DNA of 64,000 bases, from positions 3,127,501 through 3,191,500 of the forward strand of contig SPDT01000006.1 in assembly GCA_008477525.1 (NCBI GenBank). The letters are read 5' to 3'. The notes below the pieces were generated by a model. It did not search any database. It was given only the letters and a program-made list of their open reading frames with translations, and had not been told where the DNA came from. Positions 43,493 to 56,464 of this stretch are shown piece after piece. The stretch is from Hypomyces perniciosus. Its lineage: Eukaryota; Ascomycota; Sordariomycetes; Hypocreales; Hypocreaceae. Each line of letters starts with the position of its first letter. Positions within the stretch are counted from its first letter, which is position 1. Made by a program: the position numbers and the translations under genes.

Positions 43493-45834
43493 ATGGCTAC
43501 TCGACCAGCGTTCCTGGACTTGCGGTCCAATTCAACAAATTCCGCGGCATCGACCTCCAGGCCACTTCGATCGCCACGCTTACATGTTGCTGGAGAGGCA
43601 CCTCCAGAACTATCCCCCTTGGACGCCTTTGCGCTGCAAAGCCGAATACTGGCAAGGCAATTACACGAGACTACCAAGGATGGCAATCGAGTGAGCCGAT
43701 TGCCCCCTCTTACGCTTCAGAGCCCCTTGATCGTCCAGGGCCGATCAGATTACTTCCGATCTATGTCGCAGGACTCTGGATCCGACCACACTGAATCTCC
43801 TCTTCCGACCCCCTCCAGCTTGGGTTTGCGGACTGAAGTAGAGGATGCGTTTTCGGAAGCCGATCGGCCCAAGTCTATGCATCCACGAATGAGTAGGATC
43901 CCACCTACCCCAGACGAGGGAGTCCCAGCTTTGCCTGAACCCATTCGCGATTTCTCTCGTGGTCGTCAACGGGGCCAGGTCAATGAAGATGTTGACTTTT
44001 TCGGAGCTCGTCGCGATCGCTCACCTTCGCCGATTCAGAGTGATGACCATTCCCAGCTTGACACACAGTCGGCAAAATCCCCAGTTTCAAATCGCCGACT
44101 ACCATTTTCTCTGTCCAACGGTGCTTCCAGTGCATCGCCTCAGAAATTAAAGCAACATTCTTATGATGAAATTGGGCTGGCCCCTCCCAGGACACTGTTT
44201 TTCAAGCGGTCGGTTGGCGCTATGTCTGCGTCTCCCATGCCAGAAGAAGACGATACATTTGGCAACATGTCTAGTTCATTTCCCTCACTACCTTCTCGGA
44301 AGCTATCGTCTGGTAGCGCCGCCTTTTCACACTCTGCGGCTTCTCCTGTCGTGAGCTCGTTTCAAAGATCACCTTCTGTAGCGTCTGAATCATCCGCCCT
44401 TCCTCGACCTGCTTTCAACTTTTCTCGACCACTTAGCCGATCTGGGACACCTGTTTTTGATCTCCCACTTAGACAAGCCTCATCAGATAGTCAACCGTCA
44501 TTCATACTCGCTGATGACTCGGCCCAAACACCTATCAGCATGCACAGCGAAGCCTTCATGGAACAGCCTGTGGACGACAAAGCTGCTGCGTCTTATATCT
44601 ATTCAAAATTCACTCTCCCAAGAGGGAAGAATGTTCAAAGATCGGAGTCTCCAGAGCACCAACTTCAGACTACCTTTCAATGGGAGCAGCCGACCGTACC
44701 CCCAAGTAATGTCCATCGCATCCCTCCTAGCGCTCCCCCATCACCTCCAACCCGGCCGTCAAGTTCCTCTGCCAGAATCGCCCCCGACGATGCCATTAGC
44801 GTAGTTAGTGGTGTGACAAGGCAATTCAGTGATGCTGGCAAGCTCAGTTCTGAGAGTTCGGGACTCGGCCCATTTGGCTACCCGTCTCCAAATCCCAGTA
44901 GACCGTCAAATGAGGGAGGGCGGTTATCTGAGGAAATTTCAAGGGGTCGAGCCCGGACGTCGTATCTGCCCAACTCTTCTCGGGGCAGAACTCCAGCGTC
45001 TGTTAACACCAGTGACTCAGCTAGCACAATACGCCGGGCTCCGACATCACGTTCACTTGGTCCCACAGTGTCTGAGATGACTGCAGAAGATCATCTAGCC
45101 AAGGGAATTGAGTGTCATGAGAATGGCTCTCTCAATGAGTCTACATACCATCTCCGACATGCCGCTCGTCTGAACAATCCAACTGCGATGCTTTTGTATG
45201 CTCTTGCCTGCCGACATGGTTGGGGCATGCGGCCGAATCAGAAAGAGGGAGTGCAATGGCTGAGAAAAGCCGCAGAGTGTGCTGGTGTTGAAATTGCCGA
45301 CAACGAGGGCCTTCTCAAAGAAGGCAAGCGTATTAACATTGCCGAAGATAAGAGCCTCAAGGCTCAGTTTGCTTTGAGTATCTACGAGCTCGGCGTAAGC
45401 CACATGAACGGATGGGGTATTGAACAAGACAAGGCCCTCGCACTGCGATGTTTCGAAATCGCAGGCAGTAAGTTGCAATCTGTCATTATTTCTGCTGCTG
45501 TTACTGACATTGCTCACAGATTGGGGCGATGTTGATGCTCTTGCTGAGGCCGGATTTTGTTATGCTCAGGGAGTCGGCTGTAAGAAGAATCTCAAAAAGA
45601 GTGCCAAGTTCTATCGGATGGCAGAGGCCAAGGGTATGAGCATGGTTGGCAATAGCTGGTAGGTCTACTTCTCCTGCACGAAGCCATATGCCGTGGATTC
45701 TAACCATATCTCGCAGGATTCACAAGACAAAGTACATGGATGATGATGAGAAGGACGAGCTCACCAAAGATAAGAAGAAAGTTCGAAGCAAGTCCCGGAC
45801 TCGAACAATGTTCAGCAGAAAGGGTACATCATGA
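43493..45834 (+). CDS. Sel1-repeat protein (chitin synthase activator / Dsf2-like)
   Basis: Long Ser/Pro-rich protein ending in Sel1-like (TPR-type) repeats, an arrangement seen in fungal signalling scaffolds such as Skt5/Chs4 and Dsf2. 743 aa, three exons: 43493-45467, 45520-45658 and 45717-45834. Residues 1-520 are disordered with many SPxP and RxxS sites. From about 525 (MTAEDHLAKGIECHENGSLN) four Sel1 units follow (LYALACRHGWGMRPNQKEGV; AQFALSIYELGVSHMNGWGI; ALAEAGFCYAQGVGCKKNLK). A lysine/arginine-rich tail closes the protein; no CAAX box, unlike Skt5. The final two joins are needed to complete the third and fourth repeats. The partner cannot be identified. Confidence 0.85.
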
Positions 45835-46434
45835 CAGCGGGCGGTCGATGATCATGAAGAGTCCCATCGTCATACCCATCTATACCGGAGTTTAGGGGTT
45901 CGGCAGTCTCGCATCAGATACCAGGGTTTTTTTCTTAGCATTTGAGCTGGTGGATTCTTTTTTCCCCCGCTATTTCACAAACCTGCAACACTGAGTTCCA
46001 TGGGGCTCAAGGCCAAACTTATTCGGGCATTGCCGTCTCCATTGGAGGTGGTCACTTTTCGGCGTGGGATCTTGCCTTCTTCTCCCCCAACGCCATTTTT
46101 TCGGGTGGGACGTCTGTTTATTATGTGTAGATATATACCTTTTCTTGACCTTCTCACCAGAACCGCTGCATGGAGTGCAGCTGGTGTTTGTTCACTGGGC
46201 GTTCGGCTGTCTATATATATCCCAAAAAGACGTTAGAGCGTCTCGTATTTGAGCCACAAAAGGGCAGAAAAGGATAATCCGATAATTCAAATAACACAAA
46301 ACCATGCACAAATGCGAACGAGGCGCCTGAAGTCTTGATTTTTTGCTCTGATTTCTAGTGTAGCCGCACGTGTGCACTGTTGTTACATAGTGTATCTCAA
46401 CTCGGTTTGCGTCCCCGCATGAGATGCTTCTGTC
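45835..46434. other. Convergent 3' intergenic region
   Basis: Between the Sel1 gene (+) and PUP1 (-). No gene seen. Confidence 0.6.
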
Positions 46435-47326
46435 TTAGGTATCCACATCCATCTGCTCGCCCTCAACACGCAACTCTTGTACGCTGACATACCGTCCGAT
46501 CTCATTCTTCTTAATAATCTTCTCGTTCAGCACGGCAGTCGTGCCCTTCTCAAAGCGGTAGCTCTGCAGCTTGGCGCTCTTCTCGTTGGGCTTGATGTAG
46601 TTCCTCAACAGGGTCGTCTTGTCCTTGGTGATGACGGCCACATCGACGTTCGAACCGGAACCCAAGTCGTTCCAGACACCGGCAAGGATAGCGTCGCTGG
46701 CCAACTTGACAGCCTCGTCTCGTGTTAGGTTGGGCTTCCACTGGGTCTCGAAGACGGACATGGCGGCGAGACTGCCACTGCCCATGGTGACGTAGGGCAG
46801 CTTGTCGGTGCTACCGTGGGCGTGAACGGTGAAGAGGTGGGTGCCCGTGGGATCGCAGCCGGCGACGACGAGGTAGGCGCCAATATAGCCCTGGTAGCGG
46901 AAGAGGTGCTGCTTGAGGAGTGTCATGCAAGTGACGACACGGGGTTTGCGGCCGGTGGAGAGGGCGTGGAGCTCGAGCTGGGAGGAGATGAGGGCGGTGG
47001 TGAATTCAGTATCAGCGGCAGTGCCGGCGCCGGCACACCAGATCTGGGGGGCGATGTAATGAAGCTTCTCGCAGTTCTTGTCGGCGACGATGGGACCGGA
47101 GGTGGCACGGGTGTCGGCGGCGATCTATCGGTGAGATATAAGTCAGCACAGAACCTCTTTCATTGCTTGCTTTATTATATGGAATCAATAGAGTACGCAC
47201 CACGACACCACCGTCAAATAAACATCCCACAATGGTTGTTCCTGTGCTGGTGGCCTTGGGCAGAGGCACTCCCCGGGCGTGCAGGGCCGCATTGCGGTTG
47301 TAGTTGGAGAAGTCGAAGCCCGGCAT
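46435..47326 (-). CDS. PUP1: 20S proteasome subunit beta-2 (Pup1)
   Basis: Catalytic beta-2 subunit of the 20S proteasome (trypsin-like activity). 271 aa, two exons on the minus strand: 47326-47201 and 47124-46435. The propeptide of 29 residues ends at Gly29, followed by the nucleophile Thr30 (GTTIVG). Conserved segments: [52 protein letters not shown] and [13 protein letters not shown]. The C-terminal extension that wraps beta-3 is present, ending EGEQMDVDT. Divergent from NUP159. Confidence 0.97.
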
Positions 47327-47987
47327 GTTGATTGACCAGCGTCCCGGCCGCCTGAATGTTTCGTAGAAGAAATCGCTATTCGCAAGGGTGATGTAGCTTT
47401 CGAGGTGAGTGGTTGCGGTGCGATTATTTTACTCGGATCGCCCAGGGAGGTGAGAGGGATGTTAGACGATGTTGTCGGAGCTGATGACGAGGCTAAAAGC
47501 TGCCTTCAGGCACTGCAGTACGTGATCTAAGTGGTAGTAAGGCAAGCTCTCCTCCAGTGGAACCAGCCACTGTGATTGGTGCGCTGGCTGCAGGTATCAG
47601 GACAGGCTGGGGGTGGGCTCGATTGGCTCCAGCTTCCCTGCCACGTGATGTTGAGAGAGCTCCAAAAAGTTGCCTGGATCTGGTCGCGACGACCGCCTGG
47701 CAGAATCGTGCAGTCGCAGTTCCCGCTGCCATTCGAGGTGATACTTTTTTCAAAAAATCGATTTCCACTCAGATCGACGCGTCTTCGGGCATCTGCGACC
47801 TTTCCCCGCTACTGCAGCTTTTGGATTATCGATTTCCCTCCCTCTGGGCTGGACTCCCGATTCTGCGAGGAGCTCCACGGCAATTGGCGACAAGCAAAGC
47901 CACCCTGGACGCCTTCATCAGACTCATGCAGAAGCGGGATAGCTAACAAGATTCGGGGGCCCGTCCGAATACCTTTCTTCTGCGGCC
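47327..47987. promoter_or_regulatory. Divergent promoter, PUP1 / NUP159
   Basis: 661 bp between starts. A CACGTG core is seen at 47642-47647. The open frames here are not protein-like. Confidence 0.45.
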
Positions 47988-50900
47988 ATGTCTTTCGGTT
48001 TTAGCAACTCCACCAACACCATGAACGGAGGAGCGGGAGGCTCGAGCACCGGGCCCGATCTGGAGACGATCCAGACAGAGGTGACTTTGATCCGCTGTGC
48101 TTCAACGCAGAGGCGATAGACATGCTGATCGATGTATTATATATAGGCTCTTGCATTCCTCTCTATCGCTGGCGAAGCAAAGGTTCGCCTCACATCCTCC
48201 TGGTCAGAACTTCCCACCGCGACCTCATCGCTCCTCAGCATCGCCTCTAGAAAAGGCCTGGTTGCTGCTGCTGGACCCGACCAAGTTATCATCGCCACGA
48301 CTGAATCGATCCGAAAAGCTTTCGAAGCCCCAAAAGATGGTGATTCCGATGTCCGAGCCTTTGAGCCCCAGCTCAAGATCCCCATGCCCATGCGTGTCTC
48401 TCAACTAGCTTTTACTGCCGATGAGAACTACCTGGTGCTGTCAGCCGAGTCTGGTGGTGGACTCGCGGTGTACGATGTTCAAAGTCTCCTTCAAGGATCT
48501 TCAAACTCTGCCTTTGAACTATCAACAAATGGGGAGGCATTACGATCGCTCGTGCCGAATCCTACGGCCGAGAAGGCTGAGCTTTGCGCGATTGTAACGA
48601 ACGGTGGAAATTTGCACATGGCCAACCTGAAGGAGCGGCATATAAGCAATGCGCTCAAGAATCAGGTCAGCTGTATTAGCTGGAGCTCAAAGGGAAAGCA
48701 ACTTATTGCTGGCTTGGGCGATGGAACCATTCATCAGATGACCCCTGAAGGAGAGGGTAAAGCAGATATTCCCAAGCCGCCAAGCTTGGGCGACTGCCAC
48801 GGTAAGAGATGCTGGCCTAGTCTTGATACGAATTGCCGTACTAATTGAGATAATAGTGTCTTCCCTCCTATGGCTGGAGAATAACCTCTTCCTGGCTATT
48901 CATGCTACCACTGACTCACCCCCGTCATCGACGTACAGCCTTATCACGCGCCAGACATCTTCATCATTCATATTTCAAAAACTCACGGATCCAGTTGAGC
49001 CGTTCGGATCAGAAAAAGTTCCTCATCACTCAATATTGCGACTGAGAGATTTCCCGCCAGATCTGCAAGATCTTCTCATCGCATCCTCGACAGCAGCAAC
49101 AGAGGTCGGTTTGCTGAGTCGATCAAAGAGTGCGCTCGCAAATGACAAGCCGGCAGACTCTATCACCGGAGTCTTCACTACAACAGAGTTGCTCGATGAC
49201 TCCAAACGTCCAACCCTTCCGATGACCGACGCTATGGATGATTCAACCCCAATTGGAGTTGCTTTGGACCTCTCTAGCAAAAGCAAAGTCTACAAGCCTA
49301 TCCCGGCCGATGAGGAGCTTGAGGAATCACCCGGTCCGGTGCCTGGGTTCTGGGTTTTAACTCATGAAGGTGTCCTCTGCTCGTGGTGGGTGATTTATAC
49401 CGACTCCATCAAGCAGGGTACTACATACTCAGGGTTCGCGGCTGTTCAAGGGCCTGTTTCTGAGCCAACGGTGGCAGCTGCCGTGTCTTCTGCTTCACCC
49501 TTCTCGAACTCGAACTCGGGGGCCTCTCCTTTTGGTTCATCAACGCCCGCTGCCCCAGCTTTCGGGTCCTCATCACACCTAGGTCAGAAGCAATCGCCAT
49601 GGGCAGCAGCTGGTTCCACTTCTTCGCCGTCAAGTGCTGGCGGTGCTGTTTTTGGATCGACCTCCTTTGGGACTTCGGGATCGCCAAGCGCTGCATTTGG
49701 AAAGCCAAGCACTATTGGGCTGGGCTCGAGAGCCTCACCGTGGGCATCCGCAGGATCCACAGGAGGGTCTGCACCGGCATTTGGTCAAACCGGTTTCTCC
49801 AGTTTTGCAAACAACAACTCTCAGAGTCCATTTGGCAGTGCTGCCTCCAGCACTCCTCCGTCTGCTTCTCTAGCTTCTGGAGGTTTCGCTGGGTTTGCCA
49901 GCCAAGGTGGCTTTGCATCTCTGGGTGGAAACAACAGCGGTTCCAGTATATTTGGAGGTGGCGGCAAGCCGGCTAGCAGTTTGTTCGGATCAACTTCAAT
50001 GGACACAGCCTTTCCACCGAAGCAGGACAAGGCCAGTATCTTTGGCTCTGCGCAAGAAAAGCCTTCAGGCAGTGTCTTCGGTTCTACGCCTCTCAAATTG
50101 GAGAGCTCATTCAAACCCGACCCATCTGTAAAGGAAGAAAATGGCAAGCCTCCTGCACCTGCTGGATCATCCATGTTTGGAAGTGCTTTTGGATCTGCCC
50201 TTAGTGATGCAGGAAATAAACCGTCTCAGTTAGCCCCTTCAACAAAAGATGAGGACATGGATGCAATGGAGTCGACTGAGGAAACTCCGCAGGCTCGACC
50301 AAAGTCTCTCTTCCCCCCTCCACAAAGTCCAGAGTCTACGACGCCAACAACAACCCCGGCACCGTCAAGATTTGGTATCACCTCTACGGCCTCTGCCACC
50401 CCACTCTTTGGACAGCCAAGCAAGCCCGCTAGTTCATCTGGCCTTTTTGGGGCCAAGCAAGAGACCCCTAAGCCTGCTGGCTCTACTGGCTTGTTTGGAT
50501 CCCTGGGGGATACCCCTAAAACTGGGAGCGCTACCGGTTTGTTTGGATCGTTGGGAGATACCCCCAAACCTGCTGGTTCTACTGGCTTGTTTGGGTCGCT
50601 GGCAGAGACTCCCAAACCCACTGCGGAAAAGAAGGTAGAGTCCGAGACTCCAGCGAGCAAAGTGGGAGAGGAATTCAATACACCTCTTCCTCCAGACACG
50701 ATAAGCAAGGCCTCATATCCAATGGGCGAATCGTCGTCATCTTCGGCTACATCTACTGCGCCGAGTCTTTTTGGTTCCACCACCACCACCTCCAAGCCGG
50801 ATACAGCTTCTTTTCCCTCATTGTTTGGTGGACCCCCAAAGCCTTCTGGTATCACTGGGAATGCATCCTTGTCTCTTGACCACCTAACGACCAGCAAGGC

Positions 50901-52689
50901 AGCTGATACGCCAAAATCATCTGGTTTTGCCAATGTTTCGAAGCCTACTGAGAGGCCGACGGTGATCGAGGATGCCCCTCTACCCCCTGATCCCCAGGCA
51001 TTCAAGTCCGCATATAAAATTCCTGACGCTCCATTACCATCTGATCCGAAGACTAGTTTCTTCTCAAAGCCCAACAATGCCGCTCTGCCTCCTTCTACTT
51101 TCATTCTCCCAAACGCTCCATCCAAAGGGCCATCAGACACCATGTCTGCCCCTAGCTTGGTGTCTAGAGATGAGGCTGAAAGTGACCTTACAGACAACGC
51201 ATCGGAGGGCAGTGGTGTGGATGTTGCGAAAGATCTGAGCCCTAGCACTAGTGGTCTCATGCCGACGCCCGGTTTTACACCTCAAAGTTCCTTCGGTGGA
51301 CTTGCAGGAACTACGCCCGTCACGGCCAGACCAGAACAAGATCGATCACGGCCACTCTTTGGTGAACTCAGCCGAAACGCACCCTTGATTCCTCGACCAG
51401 ATGCTACAAGTCCTAGGTCACCGAGCCCGATGCGAGGCGCGATAGCAAACCGGATGATTCGGTCAGATGCCACGAGGTCCGTGAGTGCTCCGGGCATGGC
51501 CTCTCAGATATTAGGGCCCAAGAAGTCGCATCTCGGGACATCAGTCGTTAGCAGGGAGAAGCTGGCCAATGCCGAAGACTCATTCCTAGCACAGCATAGG
51601 AAGCTCAAGGAGAGACAGGAGGCTGAAGAAGCTCAGCTCTTGATCGATGAAGAAGACGATGAAGTGCAAAGAGTTCTGGTATCCGAAGTAGAGGGCACTT
51701 TGGACTTGGACGAATTCATCGCCCATTCGAACGTTGCACCCCCAGCTAGGGAGAGCATCCCGTCCCAGGTTGAAGCCGTTTATCGAGACATCAATTCAAT
51801 GATTGACACTCTTGGCCTGAACACTCGGGCCGTAAAATCGTTCACAAAGGGCCACACAGACAATCGTGTGCCAGATGGTCGAATCAAGGATGACTTGGAG
51901 GACCCTGATGATTGGGTCTTGTGTGAGATCAGCGATCTGGGTGAGGTTCTGGAAAGTGATCTTCAGGCCGATCTCGATGACGGGAGGGTGCAGGATTTGG
52001 CTGATAAGCTGGATGCTTGCCAGGATCTTGCCAGGGACATGCATCGACTTCGGGCTAAGCAGGAGGACCTTAAGAGAGTAATCATGGCGAGGATGGATCC
52101 TGGTCAGGCAGATATTACACGATCACTTCCTCTGAGCGCCGAGCAAGCTGCACAACAGAACGAGCTGAGACAAGAGTTTGCGAACTTTACCAAGCTGCTT
52201 GCCGAAGCAGAGGAGGCCCTCACTCTTCTCAAAACCCGGATTGCGTCTATCTCCAGCTCATCTGGCAAGGGAACTACAAACGTGCCAACGGTTGAAGCCG
52301 TGATGCGAACAATCACCAAAATGACGACCATGGTTGAAAAGCGCAGTGGGGATATCGATGTCTTGGAGACACAGCTACGGAAGATTCGCCTCGACTCTGG
52401 CAGTGGGGAAGGTTCCCCCTTAGCTACACCCCAGGCGAGGCGCAGTATTATGATGTCCCCTGATTCTACACCAATTCGCAACCCACGGCACAGCTTGTCA
52501 GCAAGCATCATGTCGCTTGGTGCTTCAGTGAGGGCCACGCCCCCTAGGAAGAAGCTCAGCGGGTTCAGCAAGGAAGAAAAGGGAGATTTAATGGATAGGC
52601 GGGAAAAACGACAGGCTGTCTTGGGAAAGCTCAAGGAAAGCGTACAGAAGAAAGGTGTTAGCGTATGGAATATGGAGGATATTGAGTAG
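47988..52689 (+). CDS. NUP159: NUP159/Nup214-type nucleoporin
   Basis: Cytoplasmic-face nuclear pore protein that docks the helicase Dbp5 for mRNA export. 1526 aa, three exons: 47988-48080, 48147-48801 and 48857-52689. The N-terminal part is a beta-propeller (AGEAKVRLTSSWSELPTATS; LAFTADENYLVLSAESGGGL; SSLLWLENNLFLAIHAT). A long FG region follows, with SxFG, FGxP and GLFG-like repeats (from about 49490 to 51350), including three exact-length 48-nt units at 50464-50607. The C-terminus has heptad-rich coiled coils (about 51540-52400) that in yeast bind Nup82. Joins at exons 1-2 and 2-3 keep propeller strands continuous. Confidence 0.93.
50464..50607 (+). repeat. Tandem 48-nt FG-repeat units in NUP159
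   Basis: Three consecutive 16-codon units (50464-50511, 50512-50559 and 50560-50607), each coding TPKxxxxTGLFGSLxx. Nucleotide identity between the units is high, pointing to recent local duplication. Confidence 0.85.
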
Positions 52690-53071
52690 GACCTGGTTTA
52701 GGACATAGCTCATTAGCGAGGGAAACGCCAGCGGTTACGAAGGAAGGGAGCGATTAATCCATTGTAGTTTAGATACTAAACAGTATGAACTCTTTATAAC
52801 ACTACTCTTGTAGCGCCTGCCATCTAATATTTACCTCTGATATCTATCTGGTGATTGTTGATTTTCAATAGTATTCCGGGTTTAGAATCGCATGTGGAGC
52901 GACTTGATAAAGGCACTAAAGCACCTCTGGCTTAGTGGCAGAGCCTTTCTTCAGGTGAGCGTCTCACCTCGCCTTCACCTTGGAGGGGTTATCAACTTAT
53001 CGCATTCAAAAAATTTCCCCAGATCCTCGGCCAAGATCACTTCTGCTCTCTACAAAACCCCACCAAACATC
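52690..53071. other. Intergenic region
   Basis: 3' region of NUP159 and promoter of RPC40. No gene seen. Confidence 0.6.
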
Positions 53072-54286
53072 ATGGCTCCTTCGCGTCAGGCCGATGGGCG
53101 AGGAGCTCTCAGTGCAGAGGAGCATCTGCGTCGAAATGTGAGTTTTCGCCCGCTCTGTCCGCGAATTGACCTCTCTTCCTCGTGCTAAGATAGAAACGTG
53201 CTGCAGACTGTTGGAGTTAACAAAGAGACGGTCACCAACGTTTCTTCCACGGACTTTCCGGGCCATTTCCCTGGCGAGGACCATGCTTTCACCATCGACC
53301 GCTTCCGATCCGCTTTCTCGGTTGAGTTCCATAAGAATGAACTGTGCGACGCTTCGTTCTCGCTAATTGGGCTTGATGCCTCCCTCGCCAATGCCTTCCG
53401 GCGCATCCTGATCTCTGAGATCCCTACCCTCGCCATTGAGTACGTATACATAGACAACAACACGTCCGTCATTCAGGACGAGGTTCTGGCACATAGATTG
53501 GGCCTCATTCCCTTCAACGGCGGCCGCGAAGGCCTGCACAACTTCTTGAAGTGGCATAAGAAACCAGAGCCCGGGGAGGACGCCTACGCCGGCTGCTTTG
53601 ACTGGAATACGGTGCGCCTGGAGCTCAACATTACGTGCACGGTCAACCCGGACGCTGCGCCGAACGAGTCGGATCCGCTGAAGGCGTATAACAACGCGCA
53701 TGTCTACGCAAAGGACATTGTCTTCGTGCCCACAGGGAAACAGGTCGACTACTTTAGCGGCGAGGATGCTATCCGGCCGGTAAACCCGGATATCCTCATC
53801 GCCAAGCTGCGGCCGAAGCAGACGATCAACCTGGCGATGCATATGCACAAGGGCATTGGCGCGGACCACTCCAAGTACTCGCCTGTTGCAACCGCGTCGT
53901 ACAGGTTAATGCCGCTCATTAATATCACCAGACCGATCCTCGGCGCGGACGCGGAGAAGTTCCAGAAGTGCTTCCCGCAGGGCGTTATTGACCTTGAGAA
54001 GGTCACAAGGGAGGAGGCTAGCAAGGCGGGAAGCGGGTACGAGGGCCATGCGGGAGAGGTCAAGGCCGTGGTCAAGGACGCGATGAAGGACACAGTGAGC
54101 AGGGAGTGCTTGCGGCACCCGGAGTTCGACGGCAAGGTTAAGCTGGGGCGGAGGAGAGACCACTTTATCTTCTCGATCGAGAGCACAGGGCAGTGGGATA
54201 GCGATGAACTCTTCCTGGAGGCTGTTAAGCACTTGAAGCTCAAGTGCAAGAAGCTGGAGCAGCAGGTAATCAACATGGCACAATAA
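53072..54286 (+). CDS. RPC40: RNA polymerase I and III subunit RPC40 (AC40)
   Basis: Assembly-platform subunit shared by RNA polymerases I and III (bacterial alpha-like, partner of Rpc19). 381 aa, two exons: 53072-53137 and 53207-54286. The alpha-motif is clear: FSLIGLDASLANAFRRILIS followed by EIPTLAIEYVYI and DEVLAHRLGLIPF. The C-terminal dimerisation helix ends KLKCKKLEQQV. The acceptor at 53206 is the only one in phase between the short first exon and GVNKETVTNVSSTDFPGHF. Strong G/C third-position bias indicates good expression. Confidence 0.95.
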
Positions 54287-54574
54287 TTTCGGCGCTCGCG
54301 TTATGTACATTACGGCTTGCTTGTTTATTGGTTGGTTGCCTCCATGCATGTTATTTTTTTTTTCTTATGGATAGATAAAAACTGGATGATACCATGAACT
54401 CTCTTCTAGTTTTCCCATCACTCTTGCTTGAGTCTGTTTAAAACCACCATGGCCCGGAGAGGTCTTGATTTCCGTCCCATGATTCATATCTCCAACGCCA
54501 GAAAATGCCCAAAAATAGCCCAGAAACGCCTTTGTTCATGAGAAGTAGAAGGAAGGGGGTAATTAACACTCGCA

Positions 54575-56129
54575 TCACTCCGAGCTCGCCGCTTTGAACT
54601 TGAGGAAGAAGTTGAATTCCAGAGGGAACGCGGGATCTGTGACGACCACTGACTGTCCGTTCACGAGACCTAGGTCCTGAATGGACTTGCCCAAGTTTGG
54701 CCTGGTCTGCTCTTCCAGGCTTTGGGGGAATTGCATGTACAAGGTCTTACTCTCGGCTCGTATCGAAGGCTTCTTTAGCTGAGCTTCCGGGCGAACGGCT
54801 AAAGAATCTAAGAGCTCCTGAAGGGTCATGTTGGGATCAATCTCTAGAGGTCGGGCCTCCCGACCACAAACCGGGCAGTCTTCTTTCTTTTCGTGCTTAA
54901 AGGTGTACGTGTAGATGCTGTCATTACCTGAGTACATCATGTAATTGTTCTCGAAACCTAAGCAGGGTGCTGAAGTGGTGGCGATCTTGAATGCCTCGTT
55001 GCAGCATGCAGCGGCTATCACGGCATTTGTTGACGCAATTGCGGGGATGATGTTCTTGATGGTTCCTTGGGTCAGTGAATATGTGACACCCGGGATGTTA
55101 AACTCTTGGGCACGTGTGAGGGCCTTTTGGTAGAGCCAGGTGACGTGCTTGGGGTCGTCCTTGTCGAGTTGCGGGAAGGGCTTTTCCTCCTCCCATGCGA
55201 TAATGTGGGCCCATTCAACACAATGCTCCGGTTGCCTGGGGATGGATGCTATGGTGCAAAGTGGCACAGCGGCCCTCGGGGCGTGCATATCAAGCTGGCA
55301 TTCGATGCAGGATGTGATGGAAGGCAAGATGACACGCGCCTGGCCCTTGAAGCCTTCGGTACCGCCATCGATAAGTGGCTTAATGCCGTCAGGGTCCTCT
55401 GCTTCCTCAGCGATGGAGACAAGCATGGCGTTGATCCATCGCCGAGCTTCGATGCTGTCCAGGCCGCAGATGACCAGCTGGAACTGCTTGTAGAAGGACT
55501 CATCGAAGTCCTGAATCCGTTTGTTGTGGGCGGTGATCTTGACTCCTTTCACCCTATTCTCGACGAACTTTGCTGCGACTTCCGCCTTGAACTTCCCAAC
55601 ATCTGATGTGCGAAAGAGGAATTGTCGGTTCAGGTTTGAGATGTCGATGGTGTCTGCCACGAGCTCCAGTCAGCCGAAGTTGTACAGTGAAACCTCCTCC
55701 AGAACCTTGTCTGACTTACCCATGTCGATCACATGAATATCTCTGAATCGCGACATTGCCAGGTTCTTCAAAATCTCGCATCCTAGGCCACCAGCACCGC
55801 TGTGGTTGTCGTTAACTTGGAGCTCCTGGAGCTCAGGTGGGGTTGGCGAACATCACCCTGTCTGTGGTTAGCCAGCTGCTCCTCTTGTCTCCCCTCCCGA
55901 TTGCATCACCTACAAAATTTTAAACTTCTCGAACTGGGCTAGGAATTCTTCCTCCGTGGCTCCGGGGTCAGTGAAGGGACCCGGGTTCCGTCTGATCTGG
56001 TCGATATACTTCCTGTCTGCCTGTCAGATCCGTCGGAGACTCCAGCTCAGATTGCTTGTTGCGCAGGGCTCCTGACCATCGTTGCGTTTCGCTATCAGCG
56101 TTGACTGCTTGTTGCGTGTCGACGCTCAT
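54575..56129 (-). CDS. UBA3: UBA3, catalytic subunit of the NEDD8-activating enzyme
   Basis: E1-type enzyme that, with Ula1, adenylates NEDD8/Rub1 and carries it as a thioester before transfer to Ubc12. 438 aa, five coding exons on the minus strand: 56129-56077, 56012-55914, a 6-nt exon 55857-55852, 55799-55720 and 55653-54575. The 6-nt exon GGTGAT supplies Val-Ile of the nucleotide-binding motif [13 protein letters not shown]. Next come [15 protein letters not shown] and the zinc cysteines (CIEC at 195/198; CPVCG later). The catalytic cysteine is Cys212 ([16 protein letters not shown]). The ubiquitin-fold domain closes the protein. Each intron is 52-66 nt with CTAAC/TTAAC/CTGAC-like branch sites. 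Divergent from TEL2. Confidence 0.93.
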
Positions 56130-56464
56130 ATTTTGTGAATGAAAAAGAAATCCGGAGTTGTGGTGCAGGAGATATTATAAGGAGGTCGTAGGTGATGTAG
56201 TTTAGAGGGGAAGCTTAGGGAAGAGGTGCAGCTATAATGAAGAGAAGGTGGGGATGAGCTGGCTCGGTGAGATTCGGTGAGGCCAGGTGAAGGTGGGGCT
56301 TTTATCACTCCGTATCCCAGCATCCTTAGTAGGTTAACCTTTGTAACTTATTCATGCCTCGCCTTTGCATCGGGCCGTACTGACCAAACAAACAACTTGT
56401 CGTTAAAATAAATGATTTCCTTACAGGGGTATTACAGGCCTCTCGGGAGGACAAGGGAGTAACC
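56130..56464. promoter_or_regulatory. Divergent promoter, UBA3 / TEL2
   Basis: 335 bp between starts. It includes one TCCGTATCC near-motif at about 56310 and no coding frame. Confidence 0.5.

Noticed and set aside
50226..51260. 344-codon open frame antisense to NUP159
   Set aside because: It mirrors the Ser/Pro/Gly-rich FG region. It has no start context or domain, and the sense frame is continuous.
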